Shown here piece by piece: positions 1 to 5,388 of a DNA stretch of 6,477 nucleotides. The number at the start of each line of letters is the position of its first letter. Within the stretch, counting starts at the first letter, position 1. Source of the stretch: WOZL01 sp041678645 (GTDB lineage: Bacteria > Patescibacteriota > Dojkabacteria > SC72); the NCBI GenBank assembly GCA_041678645.1, contig JBAYNT010000032.1, positions 1-6,477 on the forward strand, written 5' to 3'. A model generated the notes under the pieces. The model saw only the letters and a list, made by a program, of their open reading frames with translations. It was not told the DNA's origin and did no database searches. Position numbers and translations under genes: made by a program.

Positions 1-110
1 CGTTCATTTTTCTCTATAATTAAGAAATTTAACCCTTTATCTTTAGCTAATATCCCCGCCATTAGGCCAGAAGCCCCACCTCCAATTATTATTAAATCCA
101 ACTTTTCCAT
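1..110 (-). CDS. FAD/NAD(P)-binding oxidoreductase, N-terminal fragment (HI0933/YhiN-like)
   Basis: Partial gene: reading the minus strand from the ATG at 110-108, 36 codons run open to the left edge of the window. The fragment starts MEKLDLIIIGGGASGLMAG and shows a Rossmann dinucleotide-binding start: a hydrophobic strand (residues 4-9), the GxGxxG loop (G10, G12, G15), a helix, a second strand, and an acidic residue (E33) where FAD-binding proteins bind the ribose. The IIIGGGASGLMA start followed by an IIEKNE-like strand end resembles the HI0933/YhiN family of flavoproteins (often annotated aminoacetone oxidase family), but other FAD-dependent oxidoreductases share this region, so the substrate cannot be named. 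The start is supported by a perfect TATAAT five bases upstream. It is divergent from the nucleoside diphosphate kinase gene. Presence of a flavoprotein: confident; family: moderate. Confidence 0.8.
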   Translation of the reverse strand, partial: MEKLDLIIIGGGASGLMAGILAKDKGLNFLIIEKNE

Positions 111-115
111 AGATG

Positions 116-121
116 ATTATA
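116..121 (-). promoter_or_regulatory. -10 box of the flavoprotein gene, leaderless arrangement
   Basis: On the minus strand a perfect TATAAT ends five bases before the ATG of the flavoprotein gene. A transcript starting the usual 6-8 bases after the -10 box would begin at or within a base or two of the start codon. I see no good -35 hexamer at 16-18 bases spacing. Confidence 0.55.
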
Positions 122-144
122 TAGCATTAGAACGAAGAATGCGT

Positions 145-150
145 TACAAT
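145..150 (+). promoter_or_regulatory. Possible -10 box of the nucleoside diphosphate kinase gene
   Basis: TACAAT matches TATAAT at five of six positions and lies 28 bases before the ATG at 179, which would give a leader of about 20 bases. No convincing -35 is seen at the right spacing, and no Shine-Dalgarno sequence precedes the ATG. This is the weakest promoter call in the window, and this gene is the exception to the close -10/ATG spacing seen elsewhere. Confidence 0.3.
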
Positions 151-178
151 ACTGGAATAAATTAATAGTTGAAAAATT

Positions 179-787
179 ATGAAAGTTCCAGAAATAGCAA
201 AAGAAAGATCTCTACTTTTAATCAAACCAGATGTTTTACAAAGACAAATAGTAGGAGAGATACTGACTCGATTTGAAAGAAAAGGTTTTAAGATTATTGC
301 AATGAAAATGCTTAATGCAACAGAGGAGCAAGTAGGAGAGCATTATGTAGATGAGAACTCATATCTAATTGAAGTTGGAGAGAAGGCTAAAAAGGGAGCA
401 GAGATAAGAGGGGAGGATATATCTAATTGGGATTCGTTGGAAAGGGGTAAGATTATTAGACAAAGAAATATTAGCTATCTTACATGTGGCCCAATTGTCG
501 CTATGGTATTGGAAGGCTTTGGTGTAATCTCTGGTGTTAGAAAAATCTTAGGTAATACTAGTCCAGCAGCTGGTGATGTTGGAACAATTAGAGATGACTA
601 TTCGTTAGATACCTACCAATTAGCCGACTATATCTCTCGCTCAACTAGAACAATGATTCATGCTTCTGATAGTGTGGAGAATGCAGAGAGGGAATTACCC
701 ATATGGTTTAAAGAAAGTGAACTTTGTGATAACTATGAAACAGCAGCAGAGAAGATTTTCTACGATGAGGGTTGGGAGGATAACTAG
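179..787 (+). CDS. ndk: Nucleoside diphosphate kinase, long variant with two insertions
   Basis: Transfers the gamma phosphate of ATP to other nucleoside diphosphates through a phosphohistidine. Visible family motifs in order: LLLIKPD with K16, VGEILTRFERKG, HY at 55-56, CGPIVAMVLEG (103-113), VRKILGNTSP with R121, GTIR ending in R138, and the catalytic IHASDS with H161. At 202 residues it is clearly longer than the classical form of about 140-155. About 27 extra residues lie between HY and CGP (roughly 57-102) and about 10 between GTIR and the active histidine (139-160), with a C-terminal extension. Long forms with these insertions are known in archaea and candidate phyla. The residue three before the catalytic histidine, normally Asn, is Thr158. 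The stop shares a CTAG with the convergent glycosylase gene. Family call is firm; full activity is inferred. Confidence 0.93.
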   Translation: MKVPEIAKERSLLLIKPDVLQRQIVGEILTRFERKGFKIIAMKMLNATEEQVGEHYVDENSYLIEVGEKAKKGAEIRGEDISNWDSLERGKIIRQRNISYLTCGPIVAMVLEGFGVISGVRKILGNTSPAAGDVGTIRDDYSLDTYQLADYISRSTRTMIHASDSVENAERELPIWFKESELCDNYETAAEKIFYDEGWEDN

Positions 788-1431
788 AGATCTAAAATAT
801 CATTAACTTCTTTCTGTTTCTCTTCGTCAATTAAGGGTTCTTGAATCTCTGTTTTTTCTAGTTTAAATCCAGAATCAACAAAACTCTTTAACTTCTTAAA
901 ATCACCCTCAAGCGTATTCTTAAGATTAGGGTTGTAAAGAGCTACAGCAGGATGATACATAGCAAATATTGGAATATCTGAAGGATGAGAAAAAGCTGTA
1001 CCGTGTGTCGCAGATATTCTTGCTCCTTTTACAAACCTATCAAGAGCTTGGCTTCCTAGAGTTACGATTACCTCTGGGTTGATGAATAGTAACTCAGCAT
1101 TTAACCATACTCTACATGCGCCCTTTTCATCTTCTTGAGGTTCTCTGTTATTTGGTGGCCTATACTTAACAATATTGCTTAGATACACATCAGATCTTTT
1201 TAGATTAATGCTTTTAAGTAAATCATTAAAGAGTTTACCTGCAGCACCAACAAAAGGTATTCCGTGCTTATCTTCTTCTCTTCCCGGTGCTTCTCCGATA
1301 AAGACGATTTTGCTTTTAGGTAGTTTAAATTCATATACTGGTTGAGTAGCTACTTTCTTTAATTTACACCTATTATTAATACTGTAGTATTCGTGTAATT
1401 CTTTAAGTGTTTGAAATTTAGAGATGTCCAT
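784..1431 (-). CDS. Uracil-DNA glycosylase, family 4-like, with incomplete 4Fe-4S cysteine set
   Basis: Removes uracil from DNA as the first step of base excision repair. Family 4 motifs are clear: GEAPGREEDKHGIPFVGAAG (residues 46-65), the NIVKYRPPNNR loop (86-96), TLGSQAL (124-130) and the HPAVAL motif with H160. Family 4 enzymes normally carry a 4Fe-4S cluster on four cysteines: a CxxC near the N-terminus, one in the VKCRPP loop and one about 16 residues later. Here only C22 and C106 remain; the first position of the CxxC is Asn19 and the VKC cysteine is Tyr90. There are no other cysteines in the protein, so a normal four-cysteine cluster is not possible. Length (215 aa) is normal, with a charged C-terminal tail after about residue 190. 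The start at 1431 is supported by a TATAAT seven bases upstream. Divergent from sufC; its stop overlaps that of the kinase gene. Confidence 0.9.
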   Translation of the reverse strand: MDISKFQTLKELHEYYSINNRCKLKKVATQPVYEFKLPKSKIVFIGEAPGREEDKHGIPFVGAAGKLFNDLLKSINLKRSDVYLSNIVKYRPPNNREPQEDEKGACRVWLNAELLFINPEVIVTLGSQALDRFVKGARISATHGTAFSHPSDIPIFAMYHPAVALYNPNLKNTLEGDFKKLKSFVDSGFKLEKTEIQEPLIDEEKQKEVNDILDL

Positions 1432-1432
1432 C

Positions 1433-1461
1433 TGGTCAATTATACGTTATTTTAATATAAT
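1433..1461 (+). promoter_or_regulatory. sufC promoter (TGGTCA - 17 bp - TATAAT), leaderless arrangement
   Basis: The -35 candidate TGGTCA (1433-1438, four of six matches to TTGACA) is separated by exactly 17 bases from a perfect TATAAT (1456-1461), which ends five bases before the sufC ATG at 1467. This is the best complete promoter in the window. The expected transcript start falls at about the ATG, so the sufC mRNA would have essentially no leader. It sits within the 35-base gap shared with the divergent glycosylase gene. Confidence 0.6.
1439..1444 (-). promoter_or_regulatory. -10 box of the uracil-DNA glycosylase gene
   Basis: A perfect TATAAT on the minus strand ends seven bases before the ATG of the glycosylase gene, placing the expected transcript start at or next to the start codon. 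No good -35 is seen. It lies inside the spacer of the sufC promoter on the other strand, so RNA polymerase could probably not occupy both at once. Confidence 0.55.
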
Positions 1462-1466
1462 TTATT

Positions 1467-2180
1467 ATGCTATCAATAAAAAATCTAACAGTAGAAGCTG
1501 ATGGAAAAGAGATTCTTAAAGATATTAACCTTGATATCAAAGATGGTCAGAAGGTCGTTCTCTTTGGCCCAAACGGCTCAGGGAAAAGCACCCTATTCAA
1601 AGTCATAATGGGATTAGATGGATACAAGATTAAAAAAGGTAAGATTGAAATAAATGGAGAAAGTGTAAAAGATAAAAGTATAGACCAAAGAGTAAAAATG
1701 GGATTGGGATATATAGGGCAAAAAAGTGTTGCAATTAAGGGTGTGACAGTTGAGAATCTAATGGAGCAATATGAATTTGAGTATGACAAGATAAAAGAGG
1801 ATATAGAGGATCTGGATATTGATAAACTCCTAGAGCGAGACATTAACTCTACTCTTTCTGGTGGAGAGATAAAAAGAGTTGAGATTTTCACACTTGCTTT
1901 ACTTGAAAATATCCACACATATCTTTTAGATGAGCTTGACTCAGGTGTAGATATAGAGAATATTGAAAAGATATCTAAATATCTTAAAAATATTAGTCAA
2001 AAGAAAAGCATTGTAATTACAACTCATACAGGCGCTATTCTTAGGGAATTAGATATGGATATTGCGTATGTAATACTTAATGGAGAGATTGTATGCAAAG
2101 GTAAGCCAGAGAAGATATGGGAGTGTATTAGAAAACAGGGTTATAAAAATTGTGTAAATTGTGATATCGCAACTAAATGA
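1467..2180 (+). CDS. sufC: SufC-like ABC ATPase of a minimal iron-sulfur assembly system
   Basis: Soluble ABC-type ATPase that drives the SufB-type scaffold on which iron-sulfur clusters are built. The full set of ABC motifs is present: Walker A GPNGSGKST (34-42), Q-loop Gln85, signature LSGGE (130-134), Walker B YLLDE (152-156), D-loop DSGVD (158-162) and switch His187. The LDExDSGxDI stretch and the SGGExKR signature are characteristic of SufC rather than transporter ATPases, and no membrane partner is encoded nearby. The C-terminal 30 residues hold four cysteines (C210, C220, C229, C232, the last two as CVNC), as I recall for archaeal and minimal-system (SmsC-type) homologues. The stop overlaps the next ATG (ATGA), indicating translational coupling. 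No cysteine desulfurase or SufU/SufE gene is in the window. Confidence 0.92.
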   Translation: MLSIKNLTVEADGKEILKDINLDIKDGQKVVLFGPNGSGKSTLFKVIMGLDGYKIKKGKIEINGESVKDKSIDQRVKMGLGYIGQKSVAIKGVTVENLMEQYEFEYDKIKEDIEDLDIDKLLERDINSTLSGGEIKRVEIFTLALLENIHTYLLDELDSGVDIENIEKISKYLKNISQKKSIVITTHTGAILRELDMDIAYVILNGEIVCKGKPEKIWECIRKQGYKNCVNCDIATK

Positions 2181-3199
2181 TTAACTTAGAAGACTTCTTA
2201 GATAACTACAGTAATGTTGGTATGAACCCATACATTGTACTTAATGACAACAAACCTCTTCTAATGGAGACCTCTGATGAGCAGTTGCAGATACTTAATA
2301 TCAAGAATCCTAAAGTAGAGAAATATTTAAAACAGTATGATACTCAAGAGAACAGTTTTAAAGAATATACAGGGTATTTAATTCTACTCTCTGAGAATTC
2401 TCAAAGTTCTATACAAACATGTTTTCTTACATCTCAGTCTGGATTTGAGCAGAATGTAAGAAATGTAATTGTAGCAGAGGAGGGATCTAAACTTGAGGTG
2501 TTCACTGGTTGTTTATCTAATGATCATGTAAAAAGTAATACCCATAACGCGATAACGGATATCTTTGTTGGTAAGAATGCTACTTTAACCTTTAATATGA
2601 TTCACTCTTGGGGAGAAACGTCTAGAGTGTTTCCTAAAACTAAAGTGCATGTAGAAGAGGGTGGTGTCTTCATATCAAACTATGTTGTATGGGAAAAAGT
2701 TAAAGAGATTGTAAGTAATCCACAAGTTTTTGTTGAGGATAATGGAAAAGCAGTAATGCAATCATTGGTTTACTCACATAAGGGGAGTAAGTTGGATATT
2801 GGAGGTAGGATAAGCTTAGAGGGTTCAGAAAGTAGTGGAGAGATTCTTTCCAGTGTTGTTTCTGAAGGTGGTAATTACAAGACAGTGACTGAAATAGTCG
2901 GTAAGGGTGATAACTCAAGAGGGCATATTGAATGTAATGCAGTTCTTTTAGAGAAAGCAGGAGCTGTTGAGACTGTGCCATTACTAAAAGCTCAGAATCC
3001 TTCTGTGCAGCTTTCTCATGAGGCCTCTATAGGTAAGATTTCCAAAGAGGAGATAGAGTATTTACAGACAAAAGGGTTAAATGAAGAGGAGGCTACGGAG
3101 CTAATAGTTAAGGGCTTTGTAAATAACTCTGTAAAGAGGATGCCATTATCGGTACAAGAGAAAATAGAGAGTATGATGGCTGGTGGAAAAGGGTTTTAG
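2177..3199 (+). CDS. sufB: Short SufB/SufD-family scaffold (SmsB-like)
   Basis: Partner of the SufC-like ATPase and the likely site of iron-sulfur cluster assembly in the cytoplasm. The middle of the protein (about 80-250) has the repeating strand pattern of the SufB/D beta-helix. The C-terminal part aligns well with SufB: GHIECNAVLLEKAGAVETVP, then SHEASIGKIS (280-289) and LNEEEATELIVKGFV (301-315). C253 falls where SufB has its essential cysteine, and H281-E282 match the EHEA motif that holds the essential glutamate. It is only 340 residues, against about 470 for classical SufB and about 420 for SufD, and lacks most of the N-terminal region. With one B-type protein only, a homodimer is expected, as proposed for SMS and archaeal SufBC systems. 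No Shine-Dalgarno is seen; the start rests on the ATGA overlap with sufC. Confidence 0.88.
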   Translation: MINLEDFLDNYSNVGMNPYIVLNDNKPLLMETSDEQLQILNIKNPKVEKYLKQYDTQENSFKEYTGYLILLSENSQSSIQTCFLTSQSGFEQNVRNVIVAEEGSKLEVFTGCLSNDHVKSNTHNAITDIFVGKNATLTFNMIHSWGETSRVFPKTKVHVEEGGVFISNYVVWEKVKEIVSNPQVFVEDNGKAVMQSLVYSHKGSKLDIGGRISLEGSESSGEILSSVVSEGGNYKTVTEIVGKGDNSRGHIECNAVLLEKAGAVETVPLLKAQNPSVQLSHEASIGKISKEEIEYLQTKGLNEEEATELIVKGFVNNSVKRMPLSVQEKIESMMAGGKGF

Positions 3200-3212
3200 T
3201 ATGAGGTAAGAT

Positions 3213-3238
3213 TTATAACTAAGTTGTAATGTTATAAC
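3213..3238. promoter_or_regulatory. Inverted and direct repeat of TTATAAC before the nucleotidyltransferase gene, with a possible -10 box
   Basis: TTATAAC (3213-3219) and GTTATAA (3231-3237) form a 7-bp inverted repeat around 11 bases; the second arm is within the palindrome GTTATAAC, so TTATAACTA also occurs as a direct repeat (3213-3221 and 3232-3240). Between them TGTAAT (3225-3230, five of six to TATAAT) ends nine bases before the ATG at 3240 and could be a -10 box. The stem is only A/T-rich and lacks a T-tract, so it is unlikely to be an intrinsic terminator. Whether the gene has its own promoter or is read through from sufB is undecided. Confidence 0.3.
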
Positions 3239-3239
3239 T

Positions 3240-4151
3240 ATGAATTCTAAAATTGCAATGTTCGTGTTGGCTGCAGGTATGGGTAGTAGGTATGGAGGTT
3301 TAAAGCAGATGGAGGGTTTTGGCCCAAGTGGTGAGACTATAATAGATTACTCCATTTATGATGCAATTAAGGCTGGTTTTGATAGGATAGTGTTCGTAAT
3401 TAGACCTGATATGGAGGAGGCATTTAGAGAAGTTTTCTTACATAAATATCAGGATAGAATTGATATTGATTACTGTTTTCAGACAGTAGATATGCTCCCT
3501 GGTTGGTATGAGAAAGATCCAGGGAGAGAGAAGCCTTGGGGTACAGGTCATGCTCTGCTTTGTGCTAAAGACATTATCGAAGACCCGTTTCTGATAATTA
3601 ATGGAGATGACTTCTATGGTAGAGAATCCTTCGAAATTGCTGCAAAGTTTTTAAGAGATGAGTGTACAGAAGATACATATGCAATTCCAGCATATAGACT
3701 AGAAAATGTTTTGAGTGATGCGGGAACAGTTAAACGCGGTGTATGTACTGTAAAAGATGATCTACTTGTAAAGATAGAGGAGACATTTGAGATAGCTAGG
3801 GATGAAGGCAATGAGATAAATGGAGTAACTTGGGATGGGAAAGCGATGAGGAATATAAAAGGCGAGACTTTGATTTCTATGAATATGTTTTGTTTACATC
3901 CATCTACATTTCAAGAATTTGAAGAGGGTTTTGATATTTTCCTCAAAGAAAACAGTGATGCAATGAAAGGAGAATTTCTCCTTCCGATAGAATTAAGCAG
4001 GTTGATAGATCAAGGAAGGGTTGAGATGAAAGTTTTAGAGAGTACAGCTAATTGGTTTGGGGTGACATATCCAGAAGATGCTGAAATAGTTAGAGCTAAA
4101 CTGAAAGAGTTAGTTGAAAAGGGTGAGTATCCAAAAAACCTTTGGAATTAA
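3240..4151 (+). CDS. Sugar-phosphate-type nucleotidyltransferase (GT-A fold NTP transferase)
   Basis: Predicted to join a nucleoside monophosphate from NTP to a phosphorylated sugar or similar acceptor, releasing pyrophosphate. The nucleotide-binding signature LAAGMGSRYGGLKQ (10-23) is complete, followed by GETIIDYSIYDA (31-42), PWGTGHAL (99-106) and the metal-binding NGDDFYG (121-127). Further conserved-looking stretches are SMNMF (213-217), EFLLP (245-249) and WFGVTYPED (272-280). At 303 residues it has the length of a stand-alone transferase, without a left-handed beta-helix acyltransferase or hexapeptide domain. It resembles a group common in Bacteroidetes whose substrate is not settled, so no symbol is given. 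The ATG at 3240 leaves a normal lead-in before the LAAG loop; Met7 at 3258 is an alternative. It starts 40 bases after sufB and ends sharing TTAA with the convergent alanine racemase gene. Confidence 0.88.
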   Translation: MNSKIAMFVLAAGMGSRYGGLKQMEGFGPSGETIIDYSIYDAIKAGFDRIVFVIRPDMEEAFREVFLHKYQDRIDIDYCFQTVDMLPGWYEKDPGREKPWGTGHALLCAKDIIEDPFLIINGDDFYGRESFEIAAKFLRDECTEDTYAIPAYRLENVLSDAGTVKRGVCTVKDDLLVKIEETFEIARDEGNEINGVTWDGKAMRNIKGETLISMNMFCLHPSTFQEFEEGFDIFLKENSDAMKGEFLLPIELSRLIDQGRVEMKVLESTANWFGVTYPEDAEIVRAKLKELVEKGEYPKNLWN

Positions 4152-5266
4152 TCTATATAAACAGTAGGGACTCTTTGAGAAACGCCTGTAAGCATATCAT
4201 ATATAGATCTGTCTGCTAATTTACTAACCTCCCACAAATCTATACTATTCTTACAATCACTGCCCCAAAGTAATACATCGTCACCGTTATAAGCGTCTCC
4301 CTTGGGCCCTATATCAACCATACACTGATCCATGCATATCCTACCCGCTATTGGATACTCCTTACCTTTAATAATCACTCTCCCTTTATTAGATAAGGAT
4401 CTAGCATATCCATCAGCATATCCCACAGGTAATGTAACTATCCTTGTCATCTTCTTCGTAATATATTTATTATCATATCCAACAGTAGAACCTTTCCCTA
4501 AAACTTTAAAGTAGGAGACTTTTGTTTTAAAAGCCATAATAGGTTTGAGTTGATTTTGAAAACTTTTTATAGGAGAGTAACCGTAAAGAGATAATCCAGT
4601 CCTAACCATATCAAAAAAGGAGTCTTTTAGATTGTTTGCAATACCACCTGAATCAGTAAGATGAATGATTAATTTTTTCCTATCTGCATACTTATCAAGA
4701 GCCTCTAGAGCAGCATTGAATCTATCCAACTGTTTTTTATTTAAATCAAGATCTAAAGAAGAGCTAGCAAAATGAGAAAATATTCCTTCGATATCTATAT
4801 TAGGTAATTCAAAGGCCTCTTTTAAAAAAGGTTCAACTCTATCCCACTGTACTCCTATTCTTCCCATACCAGTATCTACTTTCAAGTGTACTTTTGCTGT
4901 TTTATTCAACTTTTTAGCCTCAGTAGATATGGCTTCTAATTTCTCTATAGAGGATCCTGTTATACTGATATCATTTTCCAGAAACATCTCTATCTGATGG
5001 TTATCAATACCTCCAAGGACAAGTATAGGGGTTTGAATGTTTGCATTTCTTAAAAGTATGGCTTCCTCTATAAAAGCTACTCCAAGGTAATCCACATTTT
5101 CCTTCTCTAGGTGTCTAGAGATTCCTACCAAACCATGTCCATAGGCATTAGCTTTTACAATCCCCATAATCTTTCTATTACCAACTACTTCTCTAACAGA
5201 CTTAAGATTATGAGACAGGTCTTTTAAATTAACTTCTACTCTGGTTGGTCTAACACTGTTTATCAT
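4148..5266 (-). CDS. alr: Alanine racemase
   Basis: PLP enzyme interconverting L- and D-alanine; supplies D-alanine for peptidoglycan, which implies a walled cell. The N-terminal barrel contains the PLP lysine in GIVKANAYGHG (K38), KVDTGMGRIG with R136, and SHFASS (164-169). The phosphate-binding region reads HLTDSGG (202-208), where Asn-Ser is more usual than Asp-Ser. The C-terminal domain has the second catalytic base in TVGYDNKY (Y264), LPVGYADGYAR (279-289) and GRICMDQCMVDIG (308-320) with M312. The 372-residue length and the residue spacing match the well-studied Geobacillus enzyme closely, so it appears intact. The start at 5266 has a TATACT box six bases upstream on the same strand and no Shine-Dalgarno. 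It is convergent with the nucleotidyltransferase gene and divergent from the secreted-protein gene. Confidence 0.95.
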   Translation of the reverse strand: MINSVRPTRVEVNLKDLSHNLKSVREVVGNRKIMGIVKANAYGHGLVGISRHLEKENVDYLGVAFIEEAILLRNANIQTPILVLGGIDNHQIEMFLENDISITGSSIEKLEAISTEAKKLNKTAKVHLKVDTGMGRIGVQWDRVEPFLKEAFELPNIDIEGIFSHFASSSLDLDLNKKQLDRFNAALEALDKYADRKKLIIHLTDSGGIANNLKDSFFDMVRTGLSLYGYSPIKSFQNQLKPIMAFKTKVSYFKVLGKGSTVGYDNKYITKKMTRIVTLPVGYADGYARSLSNKGRVIIKGKEYPIAGRICMDQCMVDIGPKGDAYNGDDVLLWGSDCKNSIDLWEVSKLADRSIYDMLTGVSQRVPTVYID

Positions 5267-5272
5267 ACAGTT

Positions 5273-5300
5273 AGTATATCAGTTATGAAGAAATTTTTAA
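5273..5300 (-). promoter_or_regulatory. alr promoter (TTAAAA - 16 bp - TATACT), leaderless arrangement
   Basis: On the minus strand TATACT (5278-5273, five of six) ends six bases before the alr ATG. A -35 candidate TTAAAA (5300-5295, four of six) lies 16 bases further upstream. The predicted transcript start coincides with the start codon. Confidence 0.5.
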
Positions 5301-5347
5301 TAAGGAGTAACTCTTCACAATGATTTCACTTAACCTTAGGTAATATG

Positions 5348-5388
5348 TTAATACAATATATTGTGTTTTATATAATTTTTTATTTAAT
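5348..5388 (+). promoter_or_regulatory. Promoter region of the secreted fibronectin-type protein gene
   Basis: Two overlapping candidates are visible. One is TTAATA (5348-5353), a 17-base spacer and a perfect TATAAT (5371-5376), giving a leader of about 10 bases. The other is TTGTGT (5361-5366), 16 bases and TTTAAT (5383-5388), ending four bases before the ATG at 5393, which would be leaderless like the other genes. The palindrome ACAATATATTGT (5353-5364) lies in the spacer of the first and touches the -35 of the second, a natural place for a repressor to bind. Confidence 0.45.

Noticed and set aside
1547..1918. Open minus-strand frame of 123 codons inside sufC
   Set aside because: It lies opposite the Walker A to Walker B coding region, has serine-rich low-complexity content and no family motifs; it is a shadow of sufC.
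2178..2183. Possible UGA-as-glycine recoding, which would extend SufC past its TGA to a nearby TAG
   Set aside because: The read-through adds only GLT, the ATG of sufB overlaps the TGA in the usual coupled way, and no in-frame TGA interrupts any long gene. The standard code explains everything.
2700..2981. Open minus-strand frame of 93 codons inside sufB
   Set aside because: Leu/Tyr/Ser/Gln-rich reverse shadow of a well-supported SufB-family gene, with no upstream signal.
1467..3199. ABC transporter ATPase plus substrate or membrane component
   Set aside because: The ATPase has SufC-specific LDExDSGxDI and the neighbour is a soluble SufB-type protein with the C253 and HE motifs; no membrane segments are encoded.
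3213..3237. Intrinsic terminator after sufB
   Set aside because: The 7-bp arms are nearly all A/T, the loop is 11 bases, and no T-tract follows.
3614..3811. Open minus-strand frame of 65 codons inside the nucleotidyltransferase gene
   Set aside because: Reverse shadow of conserved coding sequence; no promoter or motif.
4332..4514. Open plus-strand frame of 60 codons inside alr, partly hydrophobic
   Set aside because: It covers the antisense of the conserved GYADGY and CMDQ motifs of alanine racemase; the hydrophobic stretch arises from that sequence.
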